Shown piece after piece: positions 9,061 to 17,034 of a stretch of 61,038 bases of DNA; the stretch's first letter is position 1, and every line of letters begins with the position of its first letter. A program made the translations under genes and the position numbers. The notes under the pieces are model-generated. The model saw only the letters and a list, made by a program, of their open reading frames with translations. It made no database searches and was not told the origin of the DNA. This stretch comes from Streptomyces silvae. GTDB taxonomy: Bacteria; Actinomycetota; Actinomycetes; Streptomycetales; Streptomycetaceae. Location: the NCBI RefSeq assembly GCF_016745505.1, contig NZ_JAERUC010000084.1:1-61038 (forward strand). Direction: 5' to 3'.

Positions 9061-9468
9061 TCAGAGAGCCCGGAGGCCGTCGATCACCTCCCGCAGGATG
9101 TGCTCGTCGGGGAGTTGCGCGGGCGGGACGGGCCTGCTGACCCGGATACAGCCCGCGTCGAGCAGGTCTCCGAGGAGCACCCGCACCACCCCTACGGGGA
9201 GGTCGGCGTCCGCGGCGAGTTCCGCGACCGACTGGACCTCGTCCTGGCAGAGCGCGAGCAGGGCCCTGTGCTCGGGCCCCAGCAGCACCTCCCCCTGGTG
9301 TCCGGCATCATCGCCGTCGGCCACAACGAGGGCGATCAGGTCGAGGCGGGCCCCGCCCGGCCCCGCTTCGGTCCGGCCGCCGGTGACGGCGTAGGGGCGG
9401 ACCAGCGGGCCCGCCTCGGCGTCGTACCACTGACTGCCCGGCGGGTCTCCGCCCTCGCCCGTCCGCAC
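9061..9468 (-). CDS. cvnC: Conservon DUF742 protein CvnC
   Basis: A 135-residue DUF742 protein. It starts with a short acidic stretch and PLVRPYAVTGGRT, the usual CvnC signature, and continues into a winged-helix-like region with VAELAADADLPVGVVRVLLGDLLDAGCI. It ends with DEHILREVIDGLRAL. The start is a GTG at 9468 with GAGG eight bases upstream and lies 10 bases after the cvnB stop, so the two are probably translated from one mRNA. CvnC proteins interact with the other conservon components; the biochemical role is not established. Confidence 0.88.
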   Translation of the reverse strand: MRTGEGGDPPGSQWYDAEAGPLVRPYAVTGGRTEAGPGGARLDLIALVVADGDDAGHQGEVLLGPEHRALLALCQDEVQSVAELAADADLPVGVVRVLLGDLLDAGCIRVSRPVPPAQLPDEHILREVIDGLRAL

Positions 9469-9478
9469 GTGCCGGTCC

Positions 9479-9916
9479 TCAGCCCGTCGCCGGCCGCCCG
9501 GCGAGCCTCACCGGGGTGGCCAGGTGCTCGCCCACCCGCTTCACCAGCCGCGCCATCTCGTACGCCACGAGGCCCATGTCCGCCATCGCCGTACTCAGGA
9601 CGGTGAGGCAGGAGCCGTCCCCGGCCGCGGCCACGAACAGGAAGCCGTCGTCCATCTCGACCATCGTCTGACGGACGCTCCCGGCGCCGAAGTGGCGTCC
9701 CGTGCCCTTCGCCAGGCTGTTGAAGCCCGAGGCCACGGCCGCGAGGTGCTCCGCGTCCTCGCGGCTCAGCGCGTGGGAGGCGCCGACGGCCAGCCCGTCG
9801 TTGCTCAGGACGACGGCGTGCCGGATCTCCGCGACCCGCGCGACCAGGTCGTCCAGCAGCCAGTCGAGTTCGCCGGAAGGGCGGGAGGCCCGTCCGGGCC
9901 TCGCGTTCACGATCAT
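9479..9916 (-). CDS. cvnB: Conservon roadblock/LC7 protein CvnB
   Basis: A 145-residue roadblock/LC7 protein, the expected partner of the CvnD GTPase. Recognisable segments are LDWLLDDLVARV, LSNDGLAVGAS, REDAEHLAAVASGF and GRHFGAGSVRQTMVEMD. The start at 9916 overlaps the cvnA stop by four bases (ATGA) and has AAGGAG upstream, indicating translational coupling with the sensor gene. It is clearly paralogous to the gene at 7660-8070. Confidence 0.9.
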   Translation of the reverse strand: MIVNARPGRASRPSGELDWLLDDLVARVAEIRHAVVLSNDGLAVGASHALSREDAEHLAAVASGFNSLAKGTGRHFGAGSVRQTMVEMDDGFLFVAAAGDGSCLTVLSTAMADMGLVAYEMARLVKRVGEHLATPVRLAGRPATG

Positions 9917-12489
9917 GTCTGGTCTCCTTCGGTGAGCCGGTGGGACGGGGCTGCGGGGGCGGACCGGCCCGCGGGGTTCTTCCCCGGTGCGGCCCCACCT
10001 CCACGGATCCATCCGTCGCGGTAGGCGGTCATGCGGTCACGAGCCTGTTCGGGGGTGCGGTCGGCCGGCGCGGACCCGCCGGCGCGGGCCTCGCCCTCCT
10101 CCGGCCGTCGCTGTTCACGCAGTTGGGGTACGAGGCTGGCCTGCCGGACGCGGCGAGGCAGTTCACCGTCCTCGTCGGCGGGGCGCGGGCGCCGGTGCGG
10201 GGTGGTCGCCGGGGCCGGTCCAGGCCGCGGCTCGGCCCGCGCGGTCGACGTCGCACCCGGGTCGAGGGCGGGTACGGCGACCGGGGCGGGAAAGGCGGTG
10301 GGGCGCGGGTGTGCCGGGATCGGGGTGTTGCCGGCCCCCGGCCCCTCGTCGTCCCTGGCCACCGTCGTCGTCCGGTGCGCGGCGGCCTCCGGGCCGTTTG
10401 GTGGGCCCTTTGTAGGTCCGCTCCGCAGCAGCGCGGTCGGCAGCAGCACCACCGCGGTCGTGCCCCCGTAGGCGGAGGTGCGCAGCTGGACCCTGATCCG
10501 GTGGCGGGCGGAGAGCCTGCTGACCACGAACAGGCCGAGCCGGTCGCTGTCGAAGAGGTCGAGGGTCTCGGACTGTTCGATGCGGCGGTTGGCCTCGTCC
10601 AGCAGTTCCTTGCCCATGCCGAGCCCGCGGTCCTCGATCTCCAGGGCGTAACCGTTGCCCACGGGCTCCCCGCTGATCCGCACCTTGGTGTGCGGTGGCG
10701 AGAACTGGGCCGCGTTCTCCACGAGTTCGGCCAGCAGATGGGTGAGGTCGGCGACCGCCGCGCCCTTCACGGCCGCGTCGGGCAGCGTCCGGGCCTCCAC
10801 GCGCGCGTAGTCCTCGATCTCCGAGACCGCCGCGCGTACGACGTCGGTCAGCGGTACGGGCATCCTCCAGGCGCGCCCGGGGGCGGCACCGGAGAGGATG
10901 ATCAGGCTCTCGGCGTGCCGTCTCATGCGGGTGGTGAGGTGGTCGAGGCGGAACAGGTCACCGAGTTCGCCCGGGTCCTCGGCGCGGCGCTCCATGCCGT
11001 CGAGCAGAGCCAGCTGGCGATGGACGAGGACCTGGCTGCGGCGGGCCAGGTTGACGAAGACCCCGGAGATGCCGCCCGCGAGTTCGGCGCGTTCGACGGC
11101 GGCGTCGAGGGCCGCGCGGTGCACGGTGTCCAGGGCCTCCCCCACCTGGCCGATCTCGTCGTGGGAGGCCGGGCCGCGGGGCGCCTCGGCCCGTACGTCG
11201 ATCTCCTCACCCGCGCGCAGGCGCCTCATGGCCTGGGGCAGTTTGTGCCGGGCGATCTCCAGCGCGCCGTCCCGGAGGCCGACGAGCTCGACGACGAGGC
11301 CGCGACCGATGCGTACGGAGATGACCAACGAGGCTGCTACGGCCAGGAATCCGAGCAGGACCGCGGCCCCCGCGGGACTGTACAGCGCACGGGCGAAGGG
11401 GCCCGCGAGGCCCGAGGCGCGTCCGTCCTGCGCCGTCTCGATGGCGCGCAGCTCCGTACGTACGGCTCTCGCGTCCCGCTCCCAGGCCGTGGCAGGCACC
11501 GCCTCCGCCGCGCGGCGGCCGGGCGGCGCGGCCAGGACGGTGTCCTCGGCCGCCATGAGGCGCCGGTAGGCGGTGCGGTCGGTGAGGTCGCGCCAGGCCG
11601 TCCGCGCGCTGGCCGGCAGATCGGCTCCCGCCGCCTCGGCCAGCGCCCGGCGGGTCGCCACGGCGCCGGTGAACAGGCGGAGTCGCTCCCCGTCGAGTGT
11701 GCCGGTCAGGGCGGCGGATGCCAGCAGGGCGTCCTCCCGGGCGAGCATCTCACCGCTCCGTGCCAGTTCGAGCATGACGCTGGCCTCGGAGCCGGCTTCG
11801 GCGCCCTGGATGCGGGTCAGGGCCCCCGCGACACCGAGGCCCGCGGTGATCGTTGCGGTGTACCGCGCGTACACGGTCCGCGTCTCCGTGGCAGTGGCCC
11901 GGGCCGAGCCGTCCGCCGGATCCAGGAGCCCGGTGCGCAGGGTGCGCAGTCGCTGGGTCCGGTCGAGGAAGTCACCGAGCCGGGCGGCGGCTCCTGCGGG
12001 GAGGATGCCGGCGTCGGCGACGGTGTGTCCGCCGCCGAGGTCCAGGGCCTTCAGTGCCGTGTCCGTCCTGGCGGCCTGCCGCCGCAGTGCCGCGGCGTGT
12101 TCGGCTCCGGGAGCGGCCAGCCGGCGCAGTGCCGCCGTGCGTTCGTCCTGCAGCGCGCCGACGGCCGCGGTGACCGGGGTCCGTACGGTGCTGTCCACGC
12201 GCTGGACCTCACGCAGGCGTGCCACGTCCTGCGCCGTGGTGACGGTGGCGAGTCCCCAGAGGCCCAGCAAGGAGACGACGGGCACCATCAGCAGGGAGAT
12301 GATCTTTGCCCGTACGGTCCGGGGGCGCAGCGAACCGCGTCCGGACCCGGAGGGCGAAGGCGGTTCCGCCCCGTGCTCGGAGCGTTCGTCCGCAGGCGGT
12401 CCGGCGTGTGCGCGTCGTCCGCGCGGCGGTGTCGCGGGCAGGCCGGGGCGTGCGCCTGGGGCCGGGGTCGTCGTGCGGGGTGGGCGCAT
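9913..12489 (-). CDS. cvnA: Conservon sensor histidine-kinase-like protein CvnA
   Basis: An 858-residue membrane sensor. After a basic, disordered N-terminus, a first membrane helix lies near residues 63-85. A long helical extracellular domain of the nitrate/nitrite-sensing type follows (about 90-370), then a second membrane helix (about 378-398), a HAMP-like linker, and a HATPase domain with ELVENAAQFSPP (N-box), DRGLGM (G1) and DRLGLFVVSRL (G2). The C-terminal 180 residues are Pro/Ala/Arg-rich. The ATG follows GAGGAGG. It heads the cvnA-B-C-D run and presumably passes an external signal to CvnB/CvnD. Confidence 0.9.
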   Translation of the reverse strand: MRPPRTTTPAPGARPGLPATPPRGRRAHAGPPADERSEHGAEPPSPSGSGRGSLRPRTVRAKIISLLMVPVVSLLGLWGLATVTTAQDVARLREVQRVDSTVRTPVTAAVGALQDERTAALRRLAAPGAEHAAALRRQAARTDTALKALDLGGGHTVADAGILPAGAAARLGDFLDRTQRLRTLRTGLLDPADGSARATATETRTVYARYTATITAGLGVAGALTRIQGAEAGSEASVMLELARSGEMLAREDALLASAALTGTLDGERLRLFTGAVATRRALAEAAGADLPASARTAWRDLTDRTAYRRLMAAEDTVLAAPPGRRAAEAVPATAWERDARAVRTELRAIETAQDGRASGLAGPFARALYSPAGAAVLLGFLAVAASLVISVRIGRGLVVELVGLRDGALEIARHKLPQAMRRLRAGEEIDVRAEAPRGPASHDEIGQVGEALDTVHRAALDAAVERAELAGGISGVFVNLARRSQVLVHRQLALLDGMERRAEDPGELGDLFRLDHLTTRMRRHAESLIILSGAAPGRAWRMPVPLTDVVRAAVSEIEDYARVEARTLPDAAVKGAAVADLTHLLAELVENAAQFSPPHTKVRISGEPVGNGYALEIEDRGLGMGKELLDEANRRIEQSETLDLFDSDRLGLFVVSRLSARHRIRVQLRTSAYGGTTAVVLLPTALLRSGPTKGPPNGPEAAAHRTTTVARDDEGPGAGNTPIPAHPRPTAFPAPVAVPALDPGATSTARAEPRPGPAPATTPHRRPRPADEDGELPRRVRQASLVPQLREQRRPEEGEARAGGSAPADRTPEQARDRMTAYRDGWIRGGGAAPGKNPAGRSAPAAPSHRLTEGDQT

Positions 12490-12549
12490 GGCCTCCTCGT
12501 TCCGGGTGGGAGCTGTGTGCCCCGTTTTCTGTGTACGGCGCGCGGGCGG

Positions 12550-13347
12550 TCAGCCGACGGGAGCCCTCGCGGCCCGTTGGGCGGAGGCGCCGCCGGAGGC
12601 CGTGGCCGGCGCCCCGGCCGTACGGTCCCGGGCGGGCGGCGAGAGCGCGACGAACGCCGAGGTGAGGAAGAGGTACGACCCGAGGCCGACGGCGAGGGGG
12701 AAGATGAACTGCATCACCGTGGCCCCGGGGAGTTCGGCCCCCGAGGGTGCGACCCGGACGCCGATCGCCAGCATGCCGGTGTAGTGCATGCTGCTCACCG
12801 CCGCGCCCATGACGAGCGAGGCGACGGCCACCGCTCCGGGTGAGGTGATGTGGAGCGCCGCCCACAGTGCGGCGGTGGCCGCGACTACGGCGATGACGAC
12901 GGACGCCGTCACCAGCACAGGGTCGTAGGTGACGGTGCCGTGGAGACGCAGGGCGGCCATGCCCAGGTAGTGCATGCTCGCGACACCGAGGCCGGTGGTG
13001 AGGCCGCCGGCGAAGAGGGCCCGCGGGCGGTCGCGGCCGTAGCCGACGGCGAAGACGCCCGCTCCGACCACCAGCATGGCGATCAGCAGGCTGAGGAGGG
13101 TGAGCGGCACGTCGTAGCGGATGTCGGTGCCGGTGACACCGAACCCGAGCATGGCGACGAAGTGCATCGTCCAGATGCCGGTGCCGAGGGCGGATGCGGC
13201 GGTGAGCAGCCAGTTCCGCCGTGAGCGGCCGCTGGTGCCGAGGGCGCGCACGGTGCAGCGGAGTCCGAGTGCGGCGCCGACCGAGGCCATCGCGTACGAC
13301 AGCACGGGTGTCAGCCAGCCGAAGGTGGCGTGGTCCAGGTGTCCCAT
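12550..13347 (-). CDS. MHYT-domain integral membrane sensor protein
   Basis: A 265-residue polytopic protein with about seven membrane helices and three copies of the MHYT signature: MHFVAM, MHYLGM and MHYTGM. MHYT domains are proposed to bind copper and sense diatomic gases (oxygen, CO or NO). Most characterised examples are fused to GGDEF/EAL output domains; this one ends in a short Pro/Ala-rich tail with no output domain. It sits 60 bases upstream of cvnA in the same direction, which raises the possibility that it feeds the conservon; that is inference. Confidence 0.85.
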   Translation of the reverse strand: MGHLDHATFGWLTPVLSYAMASVGAALGLRCTVRALGTSGRSRRNWLLTAASALGTGIWTMHFVAMLGFGVTGTDIRYDVPLTLLSLLIAMLVVGAGVFAVGYGRDRPRALFAGGLTTGLGVASMHYLGMAALRLHGTVTYDPVLVTASVVIAVVAATAALWAALHITSPGAVAVASLVMGAAVSSMHYTGMLAIGVRVAPSGAELPGATVMQFIFPLAVGLGSYLFLTSAFVALSPPARDRTAGAPATASGGASAQRAARAPVG

Positions 13348-13507
13348 GGATCCGGGACGCTAGCCCGCTCCGGGGCGCGCACCGGGGGCGCGCTTCGAAA
13401 GGTGCTGGGATATGACAGAGAGATGTTCCCTGACGATCGGGCAACGTTCGAACGCGTGCACCGCTTCGTCCGTTTCGTTCGGGTGCGGACTGCGCGATCA
13501 TGTCCGC

Positions 13508-14107
13508 ATGGCCGACGACCACACACACGTCCAGGACTTCTTCGCCCCGCGCGCGGCGGACTGGGACAGCCGTTTCCCCGATGACGGCCCCGCCTTCGCC
13601 GTCGCGGTCGGTGAGCTCGGGCTGAGTCCCGGCGACGCCGTGCTCGACGCGGGCTGCGGCACAGGACGGGCGCTGCCTGCCCTGCGTGGCGCGGTGGGGC
13701 CCGGCGGCACGGTCGTCGGGGCCGACGTGACGCACGCGATGCTCGCCGCGGCCCTGCGAGCGGGAAGGGAGTCGAGCGGCACCCTTGTGCTGGCCGATGC
13801 CGCACGGCTCCCGCTGCGCACGGGAGTCCTCGACGCCGTCTTCGCCGCCGGGCTGATCTCCCACCTCCCGCATCCCGGGCAGGGGCTCGGGGAGTTGGCG
13901 CGGGTCGTGCGCCCGGGAGGCCGGCTCGCTCTGTTCCACCCCATCGGGCGCGCGGCGCTGGCCGCACGGCACGGCCGGACGCTCTCGGACGACGATCTCC
14001 GGGCCGAGCCCCGTCTCACGCCGCTGCTGGCCGGGGCGGGCTGGCGGCTGGAGTCCTACGCCGACGAGGACAGCCGATTCCTGGCGCTGGCCGTACGGAC
14101 CGGCTGA
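13508..14107 (+). CDS. Class I SAM-dependent methyltransferase
   Basis: A 199-residue Rossmann methyltransferase of the UbiE/Methyltransf_11 type. Motif I is VLDAGCGTGRALPAL (about residues 43-57), acidic motif II follows in VVGADVTHAML, and DAVFAAGLISHLPHP with VRPGGRLALF corresponds to motifs IV-VI. The substrate is unknown. The ATG at 13508 (MADDHTH) fits the fold; no clear ribosome site is visible, and upstream in-frame codons encode non-conserved sequence. Confidence 0.85.
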   Translation: MADDHTHVQDFFAPRAADWDSRFPDDGPAFAVAVGELGLSPGDAVLDAGCGTGRALPALRGAVGPGGTVVGADVTHAMLAAALRAGRESSGTLVLADAARLPLRTGVLDAVFAAGLISHLPHPGQGLGELARVVRPGGRLALFHPIGRAALAARHGRTLSDDDLRAEPRLTPLLAGAGWRLESYADEDSRFLALAVRTG

Positions 14108-14130
14108 CCGGGCGGCACCGGTACGGCCCC

Positions 14131-14175
14131 GTGGACCGCTCCGGGCGCGCCCATTGAGCGCCCGGAGTGGTCCAC
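14131..14175. terminator. Bidirectional hairpin terminator
   Basis: An 18-bp inverted repeat (GTGGACCGCTCCGGGCGC against its complement, one G-U pair) encloses a nine-base loop between the convergent methyltransferase and MpaB-like genes. It is one of the strongest hairpins in the window. Confidence 0.85.
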
Positions 14176-14188
14176 GCGCCCGCCCGGT

Positions 14189-15094
14189 TCATTCCGCGGG
14201 TGCGTCCGAGGGCCGGCCGTGCGGCACAGGACAGCCGCGCACGCCCGGGGTCGGGAACGTGCCGAGCCGGGCCAGCTCGTAGCCGTCCGGGTAGCCCTTG
14301 ATCTCGGGGTTCTGGCGGGCGTAGTGCGGGGTGGAGCGCGGCGGCAGGAGCCGTACCGCGCGGGCCCTCAGGCGCAGGGCGCCGCGGGTCAGCCCACGGG
14401 CGATGGGGCCGGGCCGCTCGTACCGGAAGGCCCGCAGCAGCGAGTCGTCGAGCAGGGCCAGGCTCGCCCTGCGGACCAGGGGCGCGAGCGGGCGCGGGTA
14501 CCAGGAGCCCATGAGGGCGAGGGTGGCGTCCGAGACCGCCCGCGCGCCCTCGTCCCAGCCGAAGTGCTCCTCCTCGTAGGCGTCCAGGGCGCGCTCGAAG
14601 TCCTCGTACGTCTGCGGCACGTCCTGGATGCCCATGCGGGCGCCGAGCGTGCGGTAGTACGCGGCGAACGCGCGCAGCTCGTGCCCGGACAGCCGGCGCC
14701 AGCCGTACGAGTCGAGCCAGCGTTTGGGGGTGACGACGAACGTGCACAGCACATAGCGCATGTCGTCGTTGCTGATGTCGTAGCTGCGGTGCATCCGGTT
14801 GATCCGCCGGACGGCCGTGCGGCCCTCCTCGCTGTCGAAACCGTGCTCGACGACGGCGTCCAGAAGAAGTGCGGTGTCGTCGTACCTCTTCTGTGAACGT
14901 TCCGTCAGTTCCCCTGTCTCCGCGAGCAGTCGCCCGATGCTGGGGACGGCGTAGGTGCGGTACAGGGCGAGTTCGAGAGCGCGGGTGATGTCCCAGGGGA
15001 ATTCGTACGACACGGTGAGCCGGTAGATCTCCAGGAAGTCCCGCTCCGGGTCCAGCCGCTGGATCTGCTTCAGCCGTTCGAACCGCTCCACCAT
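14189..15094 (-). CDS. Oxygenase MpaB family protein (DUF2236)
   Basis: A 301-residue all-helical protein of the MpaB/DUF2236 family. The family is related to latex-clearing protein and MpaB', which use haem-type oxygen chemistry. The N-terminus carries RLDPERDFLEIYRLTVSYEF, and the middle contains conserved His/Arg/Asp residues in RINRMHRSYDISNDDMRYVL. The start at 15094 follows AAGGGGGA; an in-frame start at 15136 would add fourteen residues. The substrate is unknown. It is convergent with the methyltransferase and divergent from the next hypothetical gene. Confidence 0.85.
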   Translation of the reverse strand: MVERFERLKQIQRLDPERDFLEIYRLTVSYEFPWDITRALELALYRTYAVPSIGRLLAETGELTERSQKRYDDTALLLDAVVEHGFDSEEGRTAVRRINRMHRSYDISNDDMRYVLCTFVVTPKRWLDSYGWRRLSGHELRAFAAYYRTLGARMGIQDVPQTYEDFERALDAYEEEHFGWDEGARAVSDATLALMGSWYPRPLAPLVRRASLALLDDSLLRAFRYERPGPIARGLTRGALRLRARAVRLLPPRSTPHYARQNPEIKGYPDGYELARLGTFPTPGVRGCPVPHGRPSDAPAE

Positions 15095-15301
15095 GCTGTC
15101 CCCCTTGTCGGCCGGTGTCACAACCCTACGGGTCATGGGCGGTCCGGGACCACGGTACGAGGGGCTCCGTGGCGTGCCCCGGCGGCCGGTGGCCGTCTCC
15201 GGATACGTGGCCGTTCTCGCTTGTCAGGGCCTCGACGACAGGGTTACCGAGTAGTTAAGGTGCGCCGACGGAACAAGCGACCAGGGATGAGGGTGGGTGC
15301 T

Positions 15302-16159
15302 GTGGCTGCGACGGACGACACGGTCGCCGACGACGACGCGCTGTTTGTACTGACCGCGGTGCTGCTGACCCCCGCGCAGTTCCCCAGCGTGCTGGGCGAC
15401 GACTACGTGGCCGCGTGCGCCGCGCTCGGCCTGGAGCCGTACGCCGAGGGGTACGGTCTCGTGCTCGGCCAGGACAGCGACGGCGCGCGGTGGACGGTGG
15501 TCGTCGAGGACGTCTCGCTGGTGGCCGTCGCCATCGCCTCGTGGGACTGCGGGATGGAGTACGACCTCTCCCCCGACGACCGCTCGGTCGTCTGCGCGCT
15601 CCCGGGATGGCCGCTCGCCCTGGCGGTCGCCGCGCCGGGCGTCCCCGCGCCGCACGATCCGGTGCCCGGTCCTGACGACGAGGGTCCGGCGCCGCTGACA
15701 CCGCCGGACACCGAGGTCTGGGGAGCACCGCAGCGGCGCCTCGGAGCGGACGAGATCGCCCTTCAGTGGGCGGCGTGGCGCGATCAGATCGACGACGAGA
15801 CCGCGTTCGGCCGGTCCGGGGAGCCCGGTACCGGCGGCGAGCCTCAGGCCGAGGCGGAGGAGGGCGCAGCCGAGCCCGCGGGCTCAGGGCAGCATCCCGG
15901 CGTACGCAAGGCACTCGAAGCGGCGCGGGCGTACGCCGGCTCGCCGCCGCCGCCCGGCCGGATCCGCTCCGCGTTCGCCCCCGGTGGGGCCCGTACGCTG
16001 CGGGTCGACGGGCCCGGGTGGTCCCTGGTGGCCAGGACCGACGACATCGCGTTCATCCTGCTGGACGAGGAACCGGGCGAAATCATTCCGGTCGGCCGCG
16101 GGCCCGAGCTGCCGGGCCTGCTGAAGTCGCTCGACGAACTGGCCGTCCGGCCGTCCTGA
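15302..16159 (+). CDS. Conserved hypothetical Streptomyces protein
   Basis: I do not recognise a function. The 285-residue acidic, soluble protein has an ordered N-terminal half (about residues 8-125: DDALFVLTAVLL, ALGLEPYAEGYGL, DVSLVAVAIASWDCGMEYDL), a Pro/Glu-rich linker and a C-terminal ordered region (RTLRVDGPGWSLVARTDDIAF). There is no signal peptide or membrane helix. The GTG at 15302 has GAGG at reasonable spacing; an ATG at 15287 is an alternative. It may be a SUKH/SseB-like small-domain protein, but this is not demonstrated. Confidence 0.75.
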   Translation: MAATDDTVADDDALFVLTAVLLTPAQFPSVLGDDYVAACAALGLEPYAEGYGLVLGQDSDGARWTVVVEDVSLVAVAIASWDCGMEYDLSPDDRSVVCALPGWPLALAVAAPGVPAPHDPVPGPDDEGPAPLTPPDTEVWGAPQRRLGADEIALQWAAWRDQIDDETAFGRSGEPGTGGEPQAEAEEGAAEPAGSGQHPGVRKALEAARAYAGSPPPPGRIRSAFAPGGARTLRVDGPGWSLVARTDDIAFILLDEEPGEIIPVGRGPELPGLLKSLDELAVRPS

Positions 16160-16216
16160 CCGCGCGGCGCCGCGGCCGTCGGGCCCCCTCGGGTCCGTCG
16201 GCGCGGCCCGTGTGTA

Positions 16217-16738
16217 CTACACGCGCTCCAGCGGGCGGTGCGGCTCCACGGGCAGCTCCACCTCGACCGCGTCCCCGGGCCGCACCACACCGCCCGTGGT
16301 GACGATTGCCATGATTCCGGCCTTGCGGACGACGGTGCCGTCGTCCGCGCGGCCGACGACCTGTTTGAGCAGCCCGTCCTGGAAGTGGTCGATCTGCAGG
16401 CACGGGTTCCGCAGACCCGTCACCTCGACGACGGCTTCGTCGCCGAGGTGCAGCAGCGTGCCCACGGGCAGGGCGAGCAGGTCGATCCCGCCGGTGGTGA
16501 CGTTCTCCCCGAGGTCGCCGGGGCCCACCTCGAACCCCGCTTCCCGGAGCTCGGCGAAGAGCTCCTGGTGGATGAGGTGGACCTGCCGCAGGTTGGGCTG
16601 CGTCGGGTCCTGGGCGACCCGGGAGCGGTGTTTCACGGTGACCCCGGCATGGACGTCACCCTCCACACCGAGTCCGGCCAAGAGCGTGACGCTGTCCCTG
16701 TTCGGCTTGGTGAAGGAGTACACGCCGTTGCTGCTCAC
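16217..16738 (-). CDS. MOSC domain protein
   Basis: A stand-alone MOSC domain of 173 residues. Family proteins handle sulfur on a conserved cysteine, as in molybdenum cofactor sulfurases, or act on N-hydroxylated compounds. The signature GDLGENVTTGGIDL is followed by LPVGTLLHLGD and RNPCLQID, where the Cys is the conserved residue. There is no PLP or N-terminal beta-barrel domain, as in YiiM-type proteins. It is convergent with the hypothetical gene at left. Cofactor or substrate cannot be deduced. Confidence 0.88.
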   Translation of the reverse strand: MSSNGVYSFTKPNRDSVTLLAGLGVEGDVHAGVTVKHRSRVAQDPTQPNLRQVHLIHQELFAELREAGFEVGPGDLGENVTTGGIDLLALPVGTLLHLGDEAVVEVTGLRNPCLQIDHFQDGLLKQVVGRADDGTVVRKAGIMAIVTTGGVVRPGDAVEVELPVEPHRPLERV

Positions 16739-16755
16739 CGCGGTGACCGAGCTGT

Positions 16756-16938
16756 TCAGCGCCCTATCTCCTTACGGCTGATCCTGCGCAGCCTGCGCCT
16801 CTGCGACGGGTCCAGCATCAGGTACCCCACCGTGGGTACGCCGATGAGGACCAGCAGCGACCACCAGAATCCGATGAACGGAATCAGGACGACTGCTGCG
16901 ACCACTCCCCCGATGGCGATCTTTGCACCGTTCGACAT
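16756..16938 (-). CDS. Small two-helix membrane protein
   Basis: A 60-residue protein with two hydrophobic segments (about residues 6-22 and 25-41) separated by the FIGFWW turn, followed by a very basic tail (SQRRRLRRISRKEIGR). GGAGGAGG lies eight bases before the ATG at 16938. The function is unknown. It precedes the MOSC gene by 17 bases in the same direction, so the two may be co-transcribed. Confidence 0.75.
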   Translation of the reverse strand: MSNGAKIAIGGVVAAVVLIPFIGFWWSLLVLIGVPTVGYLMLDPSQRRRLRRISRKEIGR

Positions 16939-16986
16939 GATCCATGCCTCCTCCGCGGCCGGAGCCGCTCCTGCTGGGACAACGCC

Positions 16987-17020
16987 TGTGCGCCCCCATC
17001 CGTTCCTGCTGGGGCGCACA
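16987..17020 (-). terminator. Hairpin terminator after fatty-acid desaturase
   Basis: A perfect 10-bp inverted repeat (TGTGCGCCCC ... GGGGCGCACA) with a 14-base loop begins 14 bases beyond the desaturase stop codon. Confidence 0.7.
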
Positions 17021-17034
17021 AGCCCTGCGACGGT

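Noticed and set aside
9940..12843. A 967-codon reading frame antisense to cvnA
   Set aside because: Long antisense frames arise from third-position GC bias; the cvnA protein on the other strand has clear domains.
15221..15257. TTGTCA and TAGTTA as a promoter for the hypothetical gene at 15302
   Set aside because: The spacing is 25 bases, too long for a standard promoter.
16174..16202. Imperfect hairpin between the hypothetical gene and the MOSC gene
   Set aside because: The stem has a mismatch and a wobble and is weaker than other terminators here; not enough to call.
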